Under the pieces are notes generated by a model. That model saw nothing but the letters and a program-made list of their open reading frames with translations. It ran no database searches and was not told where the DNA came from. From Bacteroidales bacterium (GTDB lineage: Bacteria > Bacteroidota > Bacteroidia > Bacteroidales > UBA932): DNA of 64,000 nucleotides. Of the stretch, positions 17,381 to 26,016 are shown piece by piece. How positions within the stretch are numbered: position 1 is the first letter of the stretch; each line of letters begins with the position of its first letter. The stretch spans positions 1-64,000 of the forward strand of contig JAKSJO010000007.1 of NCBI GenBank assembly GCA_024398125.1, read 5' to 3'. Both the position numbers and the translations under genes were made by a program.

Positions 17381-18997
17381 CTAGTTTATTCCCCAGAATT
17401 TGTCCTCGAGAGGATTTGCCGATTCGATTCTGGCCGCCTCGTCAGCGCCGACAACGGCAGGGAGATTGACGAAGAAGTCGATTCCAAGCTTTTCCTCGAG
17501 AGCCTTGATGGACATGACGTCCTCGGCTCCGATATTCGACCTGGTCATAGGCTTGTGCTCAAGATAGACGGCGAAACCGCTGTAGTGAGGGTTCTGACCT
17601 GCGCTGTAACGGATGAGCGCCTTGTAGTAGCCTGTAGGCACGGTTATCTTCTTGCCATCGTTGTCCTCGGCGGTGTACTTCGCGTCCTTGAGGTCGCAGC
17701 CGGTCACCACGTAAAGGGTATCCGTGCCATCGGCGCGGGCCCAGTCGCGGACCTGGGTCTCGAGGTTGGACCAGATGCCGCCGTTGAAGTCTGCGGTGGC
17801 GCTTGCATCGCCTGTGTTCTTGTTGATCTGCGGAGTCATGTTGGTTCCGTAATAGGTCTGCTCGTTGGCGAGAGCGGTGATGCGGCGGTCGGCCTGTGGA
17901 ATCTGGTGGCCGCGTGCGTAGAAACAGTTGGTTCCGTCAAGCTCAGGATTGCCGCTCTTGAAGCCCTTGATGAGCACAGGCTGCTGCTTGCGGTCAAGGA
18001 GAGGTTCGAGACCCCAGGTGTCGTTGCGCGAGCCGCTTGCGATATAGGCTCCGGTCAGAGGATATGCCACCCAAGGAGCGACAAGGTTCTCGTAGTCCCA
18101 GTAGTATGAGAAATTACGGACGATTGCACCGCTGGCCGCGATATGATGTGCAATATAGTCCTTGCCGTCAGTAGAAGATGTTGCAGGGAGCTCCAGCCAG
18201 CCGAAAGGCGCAGTCGCAGCCTTGATATCCTTCTTTGCAGCATCTGCATCGCCGGCTCCGGCAGCCGCACCGTTAAGTGTGATGATCTTGCTGTTCGAGG
18301 TGACTTCAGGAGTCTTGCTGCCGTCAGAGCTTTCATAGAGGACAAGAACACCGAGAAGGAGCACATCGTCTCCCAGCTTGAGGGCGTTCTCAGAGATGAA
18401 TGCATCGCCGTTCAGTCCCTTGCCACGGTAGATCATAAGCTGATTGTCGGTGGTTCCGTCGTCAGAAAGATAATAAGTGGCATTGCCATAGCTCGTCGAG
18501 ATCTCCTTGATTTCGGAGATCTTTCCCTGGAGATAGACAGCATCAGCCGACATTTCCCCGGCAGCGATTATAGCCTGGGCACGCGCGATATTGAAAGGAG
18601 ACTCAAGGGTTCCCTCGCCCTTGCCGGCCATCTGGTATTTTGCCGCAGCCTGGCTTACTGTGAGTTCTGCGGTAAGATCGCCGGAAGAGAATCTGACCGA
18701 GCCCTTGCGCTCTGCGCCTTCATTTTCTTCGATGACGAGGTTGAGGAACTGCGAACGCTCGTTTGCGGTGCCACTGGTCTGATCGATCTTGATCCATGAA
18801 TCCGCGGCAGCCTTCCAGTCGCGGGTAGCCTTCAGCTGAATGGTCTGGGCCAGACCGGCTGCAGGTGCATCAATGCTGGCAGGATCGACCTTCAAAATAG
18901 GCTCCGATGGGACAGGGGTATCCTTTCCGCCTTCTCCGCACGACACTGCGAGCATCATCGCCGCAACAAGAATGAATATGAGTTTTCCAGGTTTCAT
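17381..18997 (-). CDS. Surface lipoprotein: BACON + OB-fold + DNA/RNA non-specific endonuclease (NUC1)
   Basis: This 538-residue protein has the lipobox Cys20 (AVSC) and, in order, a BACON-like beta domain (about 33-118), an OB-like domain (about 130-242) and a NUC1/Serratia-type nuclease domain (about 265-515). The nuclease motif is ARGHQIPQADRR at 361-372, with His364 as likely general base; the usual leading Asp of DRGH is Ala here. NMTPQ (386-390) and FNGGIWSNLE, with Asn405 as the probable Mg ligand, complete the site. It should cleave DNA or RNA outside the cell. Its BACON-OB arrangement matches the neighbouring lipoprotein at 19125-20762, pointing to a shared substrate. It is followed closely by the M3 peptidase. 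Confidence 0.85.
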   Translation of the reverse strand: MKPGKLIFILVAAMMLAVSCGEGGKDTPVPSEPILKVDPASIDAPAAGLAQTIQLKATRDWKAAADSWIKIDQTSGTANERSQFLNLVIEENEGAERKGSVRFSSGDLTAELTVSQAAAKYQMAGKGEGTLESPFNIARAQAIIAAGEMSADAVYLQGKISEIKEISTSYGNATYYLSDDGTTDNQLMIYRGKGLNGDAFISENALKLGDDVLLLGVLVLYESSDGSKTPEVTSNSKIITLNGAAAGAGDADAAKKDIKAATAPFGWLELPATSSTDGKDYIAHHIAASGAIVRNFSYYWDYENLVAPWVAYPLTGAYIASGSRNDTWGLEPLLDRKQQPVLIKGFKSGNPELDGTNCFYARGHQIPQADRRITALANEQTYYGTNMTPQINKNTGDASATADFNGGIWSNLETQVRDWARADGTDTLYVVTGCDLKDAKYTAEDNDGKKITVPTGYYKALIRYSAGQNPHYSGFAVYLEHKPMTRSNIGAEDVMSIKALEEKLGIDFFVNLPAVVGADEAARIESANPLEDKFWGIN

Positions 18998-19071
18998 AGA
19001 TCCTTAGTTTTCAACTTGCTAATATACGGATAATCCTTTAATTATGGATAATGGCCAGGCGCCGTCAGGAC

Positions 19072-19103
19072 AAAAAAAGCGCGGTCCCGTAGCGGAACCG
19101 CGC
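19072..19103 (-). terminator. Intrinsic terminator after BACON/OB lipoprotein gene
   Basis: On the minus strand GCGCGGTTCC and GGGACCGCGC pair around GCTAC, followed by seven T residues. It lies about 20 bases beyond the stop at 19125 and separates this unit from the nuclease gene. Confidence 0.85.
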
Positions 19104-19124
19104 CATTATCATGTAAGAGAATGA

Positions 19125-20762
19125 TTACTCAGTCTTGCCGTTAACGCTGTAGACGTAGCCTACACCCTTACCCTGAGTCTCGACGAGACCGTTGTAAACG
19201 GTGAGTGGACCACAGATGACAACCTTGTCACCTACTGCGATCTGAGGGTCAGCCTCAGTCCACTTGCGGCCACCGAGGTAGTTGACCTGGTATGCCTCGA
19301 AGTCGAGAGCGTTGTCCTTGTGACGTACGCCGTCAGCTGACATGTAGAACGAACCGTTGCCGTATGCTGGATCGAAACCGCCCTTGTAGAGCTCTGAAAC
19401 GATACCCTCAACGAATACCTTTGCGCTTACACCGCCCTTCTGGGCAGCGATAGCACCTGCTACGTTGAATGGAGCGGCTGAAGTACCGGCACCGTTCTCG
19501 ACGGTGGTAACGCCATTGATGCTGTAGATGTAAGCAGCACCCTTGCCCTGGGTCTCAGAGGTACCATTGTAGGTGGTGAGAGGTCCATAGAGGATAACCT
19601 CAGCGCCTACCTCGATCTGAGGGAGCTCGGCATTCCACTTTGCTCCGCCGAGCCAGTTAACCTGGTATGCCTCGAAATCAAGAGCCTTGTCGTTGTTGTA
19701 TACACCGTCAGCCGAGATCCAGAATGTACCGTTGCCATAGTTGGCATCGAAGCCACCCTTTACAAGCTCTGAAACGATACCCTTTACATATACCGGAGTT
19801 GACACGCCAGCCTTTGCAGCTGCGATAGCCTGCTCTACGGTCATAGGGAGCTCGAGTGAACCTGCTGCGCCAAGCTGGGTGAGAGTGGTCTCTGCAGAGT
19901 ACTTCTTGTCAGCGGTCTGGAATACGATGGTGACTGCACGTGGGCCAGCTACGTTCTCAGTTGCCTGGAAGGTAACCTTGTTGCCGCTTACAGACTTGAT
20001 TGAAAGCCATGAAGCAGCCTCCTCAGGAATCTCTACGCTGAGGCCGTTGCCCTTGTTCTCAAGGGTAACTGTAAGTTCACCGCCCTTGGTAGGGATGGTT
20101 GCATCCTCAGGATCGATGCTGGCGATCTTCATGAGAGACTTTGCAGTCTTGATCCATGTAGCGTCAACGAGCTCGATGGTACCGTTGTAGATAGACATAG
20201 GACCCTGTACGGTAACCTCGTCACCTACCTCGATGCCGAATGAACCCCAGTTGTAAGCGCCCTTTGAATCCACAGTACCATAGATGTATACCTCACCGGT
20301 ACCATCGTTGATATAGAAGTTGCCATACTGGGTGTTTGCGATCTTGGTAACGACACCGGTAACAAGATAGGTCTTGCCCTCGATACCGCTGATTACCTGT
20401 GCACATGTAGCCTGCGATACAGTTGCGAGGCCCTGCATTACGTTGATGAACTGAGTCTTGCCGCCGCAGTTCAGCTTGATTTCACAATTACGGCCGTCAA
20501 TGGTCTTTTCGGCTGAGAAGGTAAGCTTCTGAGAGCCTGCAGAACCGCTGAGCGGGCTGATGGTGAGCCAGTCCGGAGCACCGACGATGCTCCAGCTGTC
20601 GGTTGTGGTCAGGTCAATGGTGGTTGAACCACCGTTGACGTCCAGAGCCACGTATGATGATGATACCTTAACCTCGTCAAGGTAGTGATCAGCCTCCTCA
20701 ACGCATGAAGCGAAGAGAGATACGCCAGCCACGAGGGCTGCAAGAATATTTCTAAGTTTCAT
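19125..20762 (-). CDS. Lipoprotein with BACON and repeated OB-like domains
   Basis: This 545-residue protein has the lipobox Cys20 (FASC). It reads as BACON (about 30-112), OB1 (about 115-215), a second BACON-like domain (about 215-300), OB2 (about 305-415) and OB3 (about 425-545). OB2 and OB3 are near repeats: both carry VKGIVSEL or VEGIVSEL, FDxxYGNG, LDFEAYQVN and GPLTxYNG, and differ at few positions, so they arose by recent internal duplication. No catalytic residues are visible. OB folds often bind nucleic acid or sugars, so this is probably the binding partner of the Oar-like receptor 15 bases upstream. A bidomain relative carrying a nuclease is the next gene downstream. Confidence 0.8.
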   Translation of the reverse strand: MKLRNILAALVAGVSLFASCVEEADHYLDEVKVSSSYVALDVNGGSTTIDLTTTDSWSIVGAPDWLTISPLSGSAGSQKLTFSAEKTIDGRNCEIKLNCGGKTQFINVMQGLATVSQATCAQVISGIEGKTYLVTGVVTKIANTQYGNFYINDGTGEVYIYGTVDSKGAYNWGSFGIEVGDEVTVQGPMSIYNGTIELVDATWIKTAKSLMKIASIDPEDATIPTKGGELTVTLENKGNGLSVEIPEEAASWLSIKSVSGNKVTFQATENVAGPRAVTIVFQTADKKYSAETTLTQLGAAGSLELPMTVEQAIAAAKAGVSTPVYVKGIVSELVKGGFDANYGNGTFWISADGVYNNDKALDFEAYQVNWLGGAKWNAELPQIEVGAEVILYGPLTTYNGTSETQGKGAAYIYSINGVTTVENGAGTSAAPFNVAGAIAAQKGGVSAKVFVEGIVSELYKGGFDPAYGNGSFYMSADGVRHKDNALDFEAYQVNYLGGRKWTEADPQIAVGDKVVICGPLTVYNGLVETQGKGVGYVYSVNGKTE

Positions 20763-20777
20763 ATGATCGACCTTGAA

Positions 20778-23700
20778 TTAGTTGAACATGTACTTGATAC
20801 CGACTGATGCGTACCAGCACTGACCGATAGCGTGGTTAGGCACGAAGGTCTTGGTGTTGGCGTTGATAGCGGAAGGAGTAGAGAAGGTAGCGTAACCCTC
20901 TGCGTCCACGCCTTCGTACTTGAGGATACGTGCATCGGTACCGATCTCAGGATTGAGGTACTTTGCAACGCCCCAGCTTGAGTTGAAGAGGTTGAGGACG
21001 TTCTTGACGTCGAAGCTGAGCTGGAGCTTGTTGGTAGTCTCGCCAACCTTTACAGCGAAGTCCTTCTTGTAGCTGAAGTCTACGCGGTGTACCCATGGAG
21101 AGTATACGCTGTAGCCCTCTGCATACTGACCCTGATGCTTGCTGAGGTAGCTGTCGTTATGAACGAATGCCATGAAGCGGTCTGCGTCGCCCTGTGACTT
21201 GAAGCGGAACTCCTTGTTGGCAACCTGTGCATCGGTAGGGATGTAGATTGCGTCATAGTTGTAACCGTCACCGTTCATGTCGTTTGACATCATGTATGAG
21301 TAGTTGTAACCACCGCGCCAGGTCTCATAGATGAGGCTGAAGTGGTTGCCAGCCTTGTCGTGATGGGTTGCAGAAGCAACGATACGGTCTGGGGTAACGT
21401 ACTGTGAGTTGTGAAGCTTGATGTTGTTAGGACCCTCGCTGGTAGGAACGTAGGTGAATGCAGACTCAGCTGCTGAACCAGGCATACCGGTGATTTCCTT
21501 GCTTACAGTGTGGGTGTATGAAGCAGAGAGGCTGAGAGACTCTACAGGCTGTGCGTTGAGAGTGAATACGCCTGAGTAACCGTAACCCTTGCTGGTGTTC
21601 TCAAGGACGAATGCCTTGGTACCGGTGCGGTAGCCGCTTGAAGGGTAGATAGGACGGTTGTCAGCACCGTTGAATCTTGAGAAGCCCTCTACAGGCATGA
21701 TGCTCCAGTCAGAGATGCTTACACCGTTGATGGTCTTGTTGTAGATACCCTCGACACTTGCTGAGAGAGGGAATGAGGTAGGGAATGCGTAGTCTACTGC
21801 GAGAGAGGTCTTCCATACCTGAGGCATCTTGAACTTAGGATCTACACCGTTGACTGCTGAAGGAACGGTACCGTCCTCTGGAGTGATGCTGTCTGGGTAG
21901 CCGAGCTTGATGAGTTTGTCGAGAAGAGCCTGGGTGGTAGCCTTGCCGCTTGCGTCGGTAACGAGACCGCCCTTGAACTCATCCATGCTGAAGCCCATCT
22001 TCTGAGCGTTCTTTGCATTGATCTGAGCCTGGTACTGAACCATACCGCCGTTGGTAGGCATGTTGGTGAAGAATACGAGTGGGAGACGGCCGCTGAAGAA
22101 ACCGGTACCACCACGAACCTTGAGGCTCTTGTCACCAAGAACATCCCATGTGAAACCTACACGTGGGCTGAAGGTAATGCTGCTTGAAGGCCACTTGCCG
22201 GTGTCGATGTGACGTACATTGCCCTCTCTGTCATAGTAGTCAAGAGCGAGGATGGCGTTGTTGGTCATAAGGTCGGCGTTGTCGAAGAAGAGACCGTCGA
22301 TACGGGTACCATAGGTAAGCTTGATGCGGTCGCTTGCCTGCCACTCATCCTGAGCGTAGATACCTGCCTTGTAGAACTGAACACGTGCTGCAGGGTTCTT
22401 CTCGCCTGCGTAGCCGTAGGTAAGACATACAACCTCTGGAGCTGCACCGCTGAGGAAGTCGCTTACAGAGTTGTAGCGATAGTAACCGGTACCGTTACGC
22501 ATGTATGCGTTGTCGGCCATCTGGTACTCGATGTTTGCACCTCCGGTAACCTTGTGGTTTCCGTTGAACCAGGTAAGGTCATCCTTGATGTTTGCGATGG
22601 TGTTGTGCACACCGTTGTTCCAGGTGAAGAGCTCGTAACCGAGAGCGATGTAGTTGTCGTTGCCAGCACCGCCGGTGAGGTCACCGTCAAGGATGTCGAT
22701 GAATGGGAACTCGTCAGAATTGGTTCCGCGGATATCGTCAAGCTTTGAGTAGGTGAAAAGGAGCTGGTTAGAGAGATTGTCGCTGAGACGGCTGTTGAGA
22801 TCGACTGAGATGGTGTTCACGATGTTCTGCATAGAGTACATCGAGTTCGCGTATGACATCGCGTTCTTTGATGTACGGTAGCTAGGCATACGGGTACCAC
22901 CGTCCATAGAGGTTCCGTTAGGAGCGCTCCATGAGTTGTTGAGAGTGTAGTTGTAGCGAACAGCGAGCTTGTGCATATCGCTGATGTTCCAGTCGATGCG
23001 TGCGAGAACCTTCATATTGCTCTCGTTTGCAGGGAAGTCAGTCCATGAACCGGTATCGTAGCCGTACTTGCTCTTTGCGAAGTCTGAAACCTTCTCGAGA
23101 TCAGCGAGGGTGGTACGTGAGATGTAGTTGTTTGCATCTGCAACGCCATTTGCCGAACCTCTCCAACGGTTTGCAACGGTAGGAGTCTGGACATACTCTG
23201 CGTTCACGAAGAAGAAGAGCTTGTTCTTGATGATAGGTCCGCCGAGGGTGAAACCGTAGGTGGTCTGACGGTCAGTAGCGCGTGCGCCGCTGATCTGCTC
23301 GCCTTCGATGCTGTCACCACGCATGTTCTCGTTCCTGTGGTAGGTGTAAGCCGAACCCTTGAAGGTGTTGGTACCAGACTTGGTGATAGCGTTCACACCA
23401 CCACCGATGAAGTTGGTCTGACGTACATCGTAAGGAGAGATTACGACCTGGAGCTCCTCGATTGCGTCGATAGAGATAGGGTTGCCGCCACCTGGGAGAT
23501 TAGAGTTAAGACCGAAGTTGTTGTTGAAGTTTGCACCGTCGACAGTGAAGTTGGCGGTACGGCCGTCTGCACCTGCGAAGCTCATGCCGCTGCCGCCGTA
23601 TGGAGAAAGACGGGTAACGTCTGAGATGCTTCTGCTGACGGTAGGAACATTCACGATCTGCTGATTGTTGATGTTGGTAGCAGCACCGGTCTTCTCAGTA

Positions 23701-24092
23701 GCGAACTTTGAAGCAGCTTCTGAAACGACGATTGCGCTCTCGAGCATCTCGGCATCGTCAGGCATTGTCACGTTGAGTGCGTATGCCTCTGCGAGAGAGA
23801 GAGTCACATCGGTGTACTGGATTGTACGGTAACCGAGGCATGAAACCTCAACAGAGTATGGGCCACCGGCACGCATACCGTTGATGAAGTAATGTCCGTC
23901 GGCGTTGGTCACTGCGGCATACTGGGTGCCGGAAGGAGTGTGGACAGCGATCACGGCTGCACCGATCACCGGTTCACCCTGATTGTCCACAACATGACCA
24001 TTGAGACTTGAGGTTGTGACCTGTGCGAAAGCCACGAAACCTGTCAAGACTGCAACGAAGGCAGTCAGAACTCTTTTGAATGTGTTAGACAT
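20778..24092 (-). CDS. Oar-like TonB-dependent outer-membrane receptor
   Basis: This protein has 1104 residues from the ATG at 24090-24092 (MSNTFKRVLTAFVAV); a start 28 codons upstream would precede the signal peptide and is rejected. After the signal peptide come a carboxypeptidase-regulatory-like domain (about 30-115, with GEPVIGAAVIAVHTPSG), a plug (about 125-235) and a 22-strand barrel ending in an aromatic residue pair (KYMFN). FTVDGANFNNNFGLNSN and QEFxGGGVNAITKSG-like segments are typical of Oar rather than SusC receptors, and no SusD partner follows. It should import a large ligand using TonB energy. The lipoprotein at 19125 is co-transcribed. A -7 box lies at 24133-24140. Confidence 0.88.
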   Translation of the reverse strand: MSNTFKRVLTAFVAVLTGFVAFAQVTTSSLNGHVVDNQGEPVIGAAVIAVHTPSGTQYAAVTNADGHYFINGMRAGGPYSVEVSCLGYRTIQYTDVTLSLAEAYALNVTMPDDAEMLESAIVVSEAASKFATEKTGAATNINNQQIVNVPTVSRSISDVTRLSPYGGSGMSFAGADGRTANFTVDGANFNNNFGLNSNLPGGGNPISIDAIEELQVVISPYDVRQTNFIGGGVNAITKSGTNTFKGSAYTYHRNENMRGDSIEGEQISGARATDRQTTYGFTLGGPIIKNKLFFFVNAEYVQTPTVANRWRGSANGVADANNYISRTTLADLEKVSDFAKSKYGYDTGSWTDFPANESNMKVLARIDWNISDMHKLAVRYNYTLNNSWSAPNGTSMDGGTRMPSYRTSKNAMSYANSMYSMQNIVNTISVDLNSRLSDNLSNQLLFTYSKLDDIRGTNSDEFPFIDILDGDLTGGAGNDNYIALGYELFTWNNGVHNTIANIKDDLTWFNGNHKVTGGANIEYQMADNAYMRNGTGYYRYNSVSDFLSGAAPEVVCLTYGYAGEKNPAARVQFYKAGIYAQDEWQASDRIKLTYGTRIDGLFFDNADLMTNNAILALDYYDREGNVRHIDTGKWPSSSITFSPRVGFTWDVLGDKSLKVRGGTGFFSGRLPLVFFTNMPTNGGMVQYQAQINAKNAQKMGFSMDEFKGGLVTDASGKATTQALLDKLIKLGYPDSITPEDGTVPSAVNGVDPKFKMPQVWKTSLAVDYAFPTSFPLSASVEGIYNKTINGVSISDWSIMPVEGFSRFNGADNRPIYPSSGYRTGTKAFVLENTSKGYGYSGVFTLNAQPVESLSLSASYTHTVSKEITGMPGSAAESAFTYVPTSEGPNNIKLHNSQYVTPDRIVASATHHDKAGNHFSLIYETWRGGYNYSYMMSNDMNGDGYNYDAIYIPTDAQVANKEFRFKSQGDADRFMAFVHNDSYLSKHQGQYAEGYSVYSPWVHRVDFSYKKDFAVKVGETTNKLQLSFDVKNVLNLFNSSWGVAKYLNPEIGTDARILKYEGVDAEGYATFSTPSAINANTKTFVPNHAIGQCWYASVGIKYMFN

Positions 24093-24132
24093 ATTTTTGT
24101 TGATAAGTAATATGCATTTTTGCAACAAGCTG

Positions 24133-24140
24133 CAAATATA
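24133..24140 (-). promoter_or_regulatory. -7 box of Oar receptor operon
   Basis: TATATTTG on the minus strand, about 40 bases upstream of the ATG. No convincing -33 element at the usual distance. Confidence 0.5.
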
Positions 24141-24264
24141 CCGCTTTTCAATGAATATATATACACGCGCGAGCAAGTTTGCTTGACAAAAATAAGCCCG
24201 CGAAATAGATTAATAAAAAATTTATCGTTTTAGGAATCAATATTTAACAATTTTTGAACAAAAG

Positions 24265-24295
24265 TTGCAGATTCCGAAAAACAGGAGTAATTTTG
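24265..24295 (+). promoter_or_regulatory. metK promoter
   Basis: TTG at 24265-24267 is separated by 20 bases from TAATTTTG at 24288-24295, matching the Bacteroidota -33/-7 pattern. It would start transcription just upstream of the riboswitch. Confidence 0.65.
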
Positions 24296-24305
24296 CAAAC
24301 GGAAA

Positions 24306-24352
24306 ATGTGGAGAGATTTGCCTGCTTGCAACCACACTAAAAAATGCTAAAA
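24306..24352 (+). ncRNA. SAM-II-like riboswitch of metK
   Basis: P1 is formed by TGTGG (24307-24311) and CCACA (24332-24336). The enclosed loop has AGATTTG and GCTTGCAA, and the 3' tail has TAAAAAATGCTAAAA. This matches the SAM-II pattern (GATTT ... TTGCAA, stem, then A-rich GCTAAAA forming the pseudoknot). The position directly upstream of S-adenosylmethionine synthetase supports SAM sensing. SAM-II RNAs are known from Alphaproteobacteria and Bacteroidota. ATGTGGAG (24306-24313) is also complementary to CTCCACAT (24385-24392) in the terminator, giving a ready antiterminator switch. Confidence 0.8.
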
Positions 24353-24384
24353 TTCGATATATACGAATCGCATTCGCGGTGTAG

Positions 24385-24414
24385 CTCCACATGTTCCGAT
24401 GTTGGAGTTTTTTT
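24385..24414 (+). terminator. Attenuator terminator in metK leader
   Basis: CTCCACAT and ATGTTGGAG pair with one bulge around GTTCCG, followed by seven T residues, 20 bases before the metK ATG. It is the probable expression platform of the riboswitch: bound SAM should favour it. Confidence 0.75.
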
Positions 24415-24433
24415 ATTTTCTAGGGTAACTGAT

Positions 24434-25771
24434 ATGAAGTACCTTTTTACAAGTGAATCGGTGTCCGAGGGACATCCAGACAAGGTGTCAGACCAGATTT
24501 CTGACGCAATACTCGACGAATTCCTCCGCCAGGATGCGGAGGCGAAGGTAGCATGCGAGACATTCTGCACCACCGGCCAGGTAATCGTCGGCGGCGAGGT
24601 CAAGGCCGAGCATGCATACGTAGACATCCAGAAGACTGTTCGCGAGGTTGTCAACAGAATCGGCTACAACCGCGCGGAGCTCATGTTCAGCGGCGACAGC
24701 TGCGGAGTCCTTTCGGCCATCCATGAACAGAGCGGCGACATCAACCGAGGCGTCGAGCGCAAGGTTCCCGAGGACCAGGGTGCAGGCGACCAGGGAATGA
24801 TGTTCGGATACGCATGCCGCGACACCAAGGAATACATGCCGCTTGCGCTTGCCCTCTCGCACAGGATGCTCAAGATCCTCTCGGAGATCCGCCGCAACGA
24901 GCCCGAGGTCATGCCATACCTCCGTCCCGATGCGAAGTCCCAGTTCACAGTCGAGTACGACAGCGAGACACATGCACCTGTACGCATCCACACCATAGTC
25001 CTCTCCACCCAGCACGACGAGTTCGTACCTGAGAAGATGGAAGGCGCGACCTATGCCGATGCAGTGAAGAAATACGGCGAGAAGCGCGTGGACGAGGCAA
25101 TCCGACGCAAGATCGAGCGCGACGTGAAGGAAATCCTCATTCCACGACTCATCGCGACCCTCCCAGAAGACACCGCTGCCCTCTTCAAAGGCGACTGGAA
25201 GCTTCACGTGAACCCTACCGGCAAGTTCGCGATCGGCGGACCTGCGGGCGACACCGGACTGACCGGCCGCAAGATCATCGTGGATACCTACGGCGGCAAG
25301 GGCGCACACGGAGGCGGAGCATTCTCGGGAAAGGACCCATCGAAGGTCGACCGCTCGGCAGCATACGCAGCGCGCTACATTGCAAAGAACATGGTTGCAG
25401 CCGGTGTCGCAGACGAAATGCTCATCGAGCTCGCATACGCGATCGGCGTGGCACAGCCTGTCAGCATCTTCGTTGATTCATACGGCACAGCCAAGAACGG
25501 CCTCGACGACGCGTACATCGCTGAAAAGATCGGCGAGATCTTCGACCTCAGGCCTGCAGCCATCATCCGCCGTTTCGGCCTTAAGAATCCTATCTACCTC
25601 CCTACCGCGTCATACGGTCACTTCGGCCGCGAGCCATACACTGCCAAGGTGAAGCTCCAGCGCGACCTCAGGGACGGCCTCGGCCGCCGCGAGATCGAGC
25701 AGGAAATCCAGTTCTTCGGCTGGGAAAAACTCGACGCCGTCGATGCAATCAAAGCAGCGCTCTTGAAATAG
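24434..25771 (+). CDS. metK: S-adenosylmethionine synthetase
   Basis: This 445-residue cytosolic enzyme makes SAM from methionine and ATP. Family motifs are present: [20 protein letters not shown] at the N-terminus, [10 protein letters not shown] in the first half, and [15 protein letters not shown] for phosphate binding. The frame is open further upstream, but ATG 24434 (MKYLFTSES) is the family start; the extra codons would run back through the terminator. It is somewhat longer than the E. coli enzyme (384 residues), common in Bacteroidota. It is a single-gene unit controlled by the leader riboswitch. A 14-bp inverted repeat about 60 bases downstream may mark its end. Confidence 0.97.
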   Translation: MKYLFTSESVSEGHPDKVSDQISDAILDEFLRQDAEAKVACETFCTTGQVIVGGEVKAEHAYVDIQKTVREVVNRIGYNRAELMFSGDSCGVLSAIHEQSGDINRGVERKVPEDQGAGDQGMMFGYACRDTKEYMPLALALSHRMLKILSEIRRNEPEVMPYLRPDAKSQFTVEYDSETHAPVRIHTIVLSTQHDEFVPEKMEGATYADAVKKYGEKRVDEAIRRKIERDVKEILIPRLIATLPEDTAALFKGDWKLHVNPTGKFAIGGPAGDTGLTGRKIIVDTYGGKGAHGGGAFSGKDPSKVDRSAAYAARYIAKNMVAAGVADEMLIELAYAIGVAQPVSIFVDSYGTAKNGLDDAYIAEKIGEIFDLRPAAIIRRFGLKNPIYLPTASYGHFGREPYTAKVKLQRDLRDGLGRREIEQEIQFFGWEKLDAVDAIKAALLK

Positions 25772-25832
25772 CATTCTGCTTACAAAATGAAACATGCTTC
25801 AACATGGAGAAAGCACGTTTCATAAATCGTTA

Positions 25833-25884
25833 TAAGCCACAAAGTTTTGGGATTGTTAAAATTCTTTAATAACTTTGTGGCTTA
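25833..25884. repeat. 14-bp perfect inverted repeat overlapping susC promoter
   Basis: TAAGCCACAAAGTT (25833-25846) and its exact reverse complement AACTTTGTGGCTTA (25871-25884) are 24 bases apart. The right arm contains all but the first base of the susC -7 box, and the left arm ends at the -33 element. It lies 62 bases after the metK stop. It could be an operator dyad or a weak terminator; no T-run follows. Confidence 0.75.
25846..25877 (+). promoter_or_regulatory. Promoter of SusC/SusD operon
   Basis: TTTG at 25846-25849, a 20-base spacer, and TAACTTTG at 25870-25877 match the Bacteroidota consensus. The expected start near 25884 leaves an untranslated leader of about 130 bases. Confidence 0.65.
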
Positions 25885-26016
25885 AAACGTATCGGAATTC
25901 TAAGCCTGGAGCCGCGACATTGATTTTAATTTATAAGCAGAACCAATGATTTCGGTTTCGGATTGTTATTGAATATTTAGATTTGCTATAACATTATTAT
26001 TAAAAGTTCAACCCTT

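Larger units (their letters stand above)
24093..24433. other. Divergent regulatory region between Oar receptor and metK
   Basis: These 341 bases contain no gene. They hold the minus-strand -7 box for the Oar operon (24133-24140), the metK promoter (24265-24295), the SAM-II-like riboswitch (24306-24352), a small CGAAT/ATTCG hairpin (24364-24376) and the attenuator terminator (24385-24414). Confidence 0.8.

Noticed and set aside
24488..25309. 273-codon minus-strand frame opposite metK
   Set aside because: metK is certain; no motif, signal or promoter supports the antisense frame.
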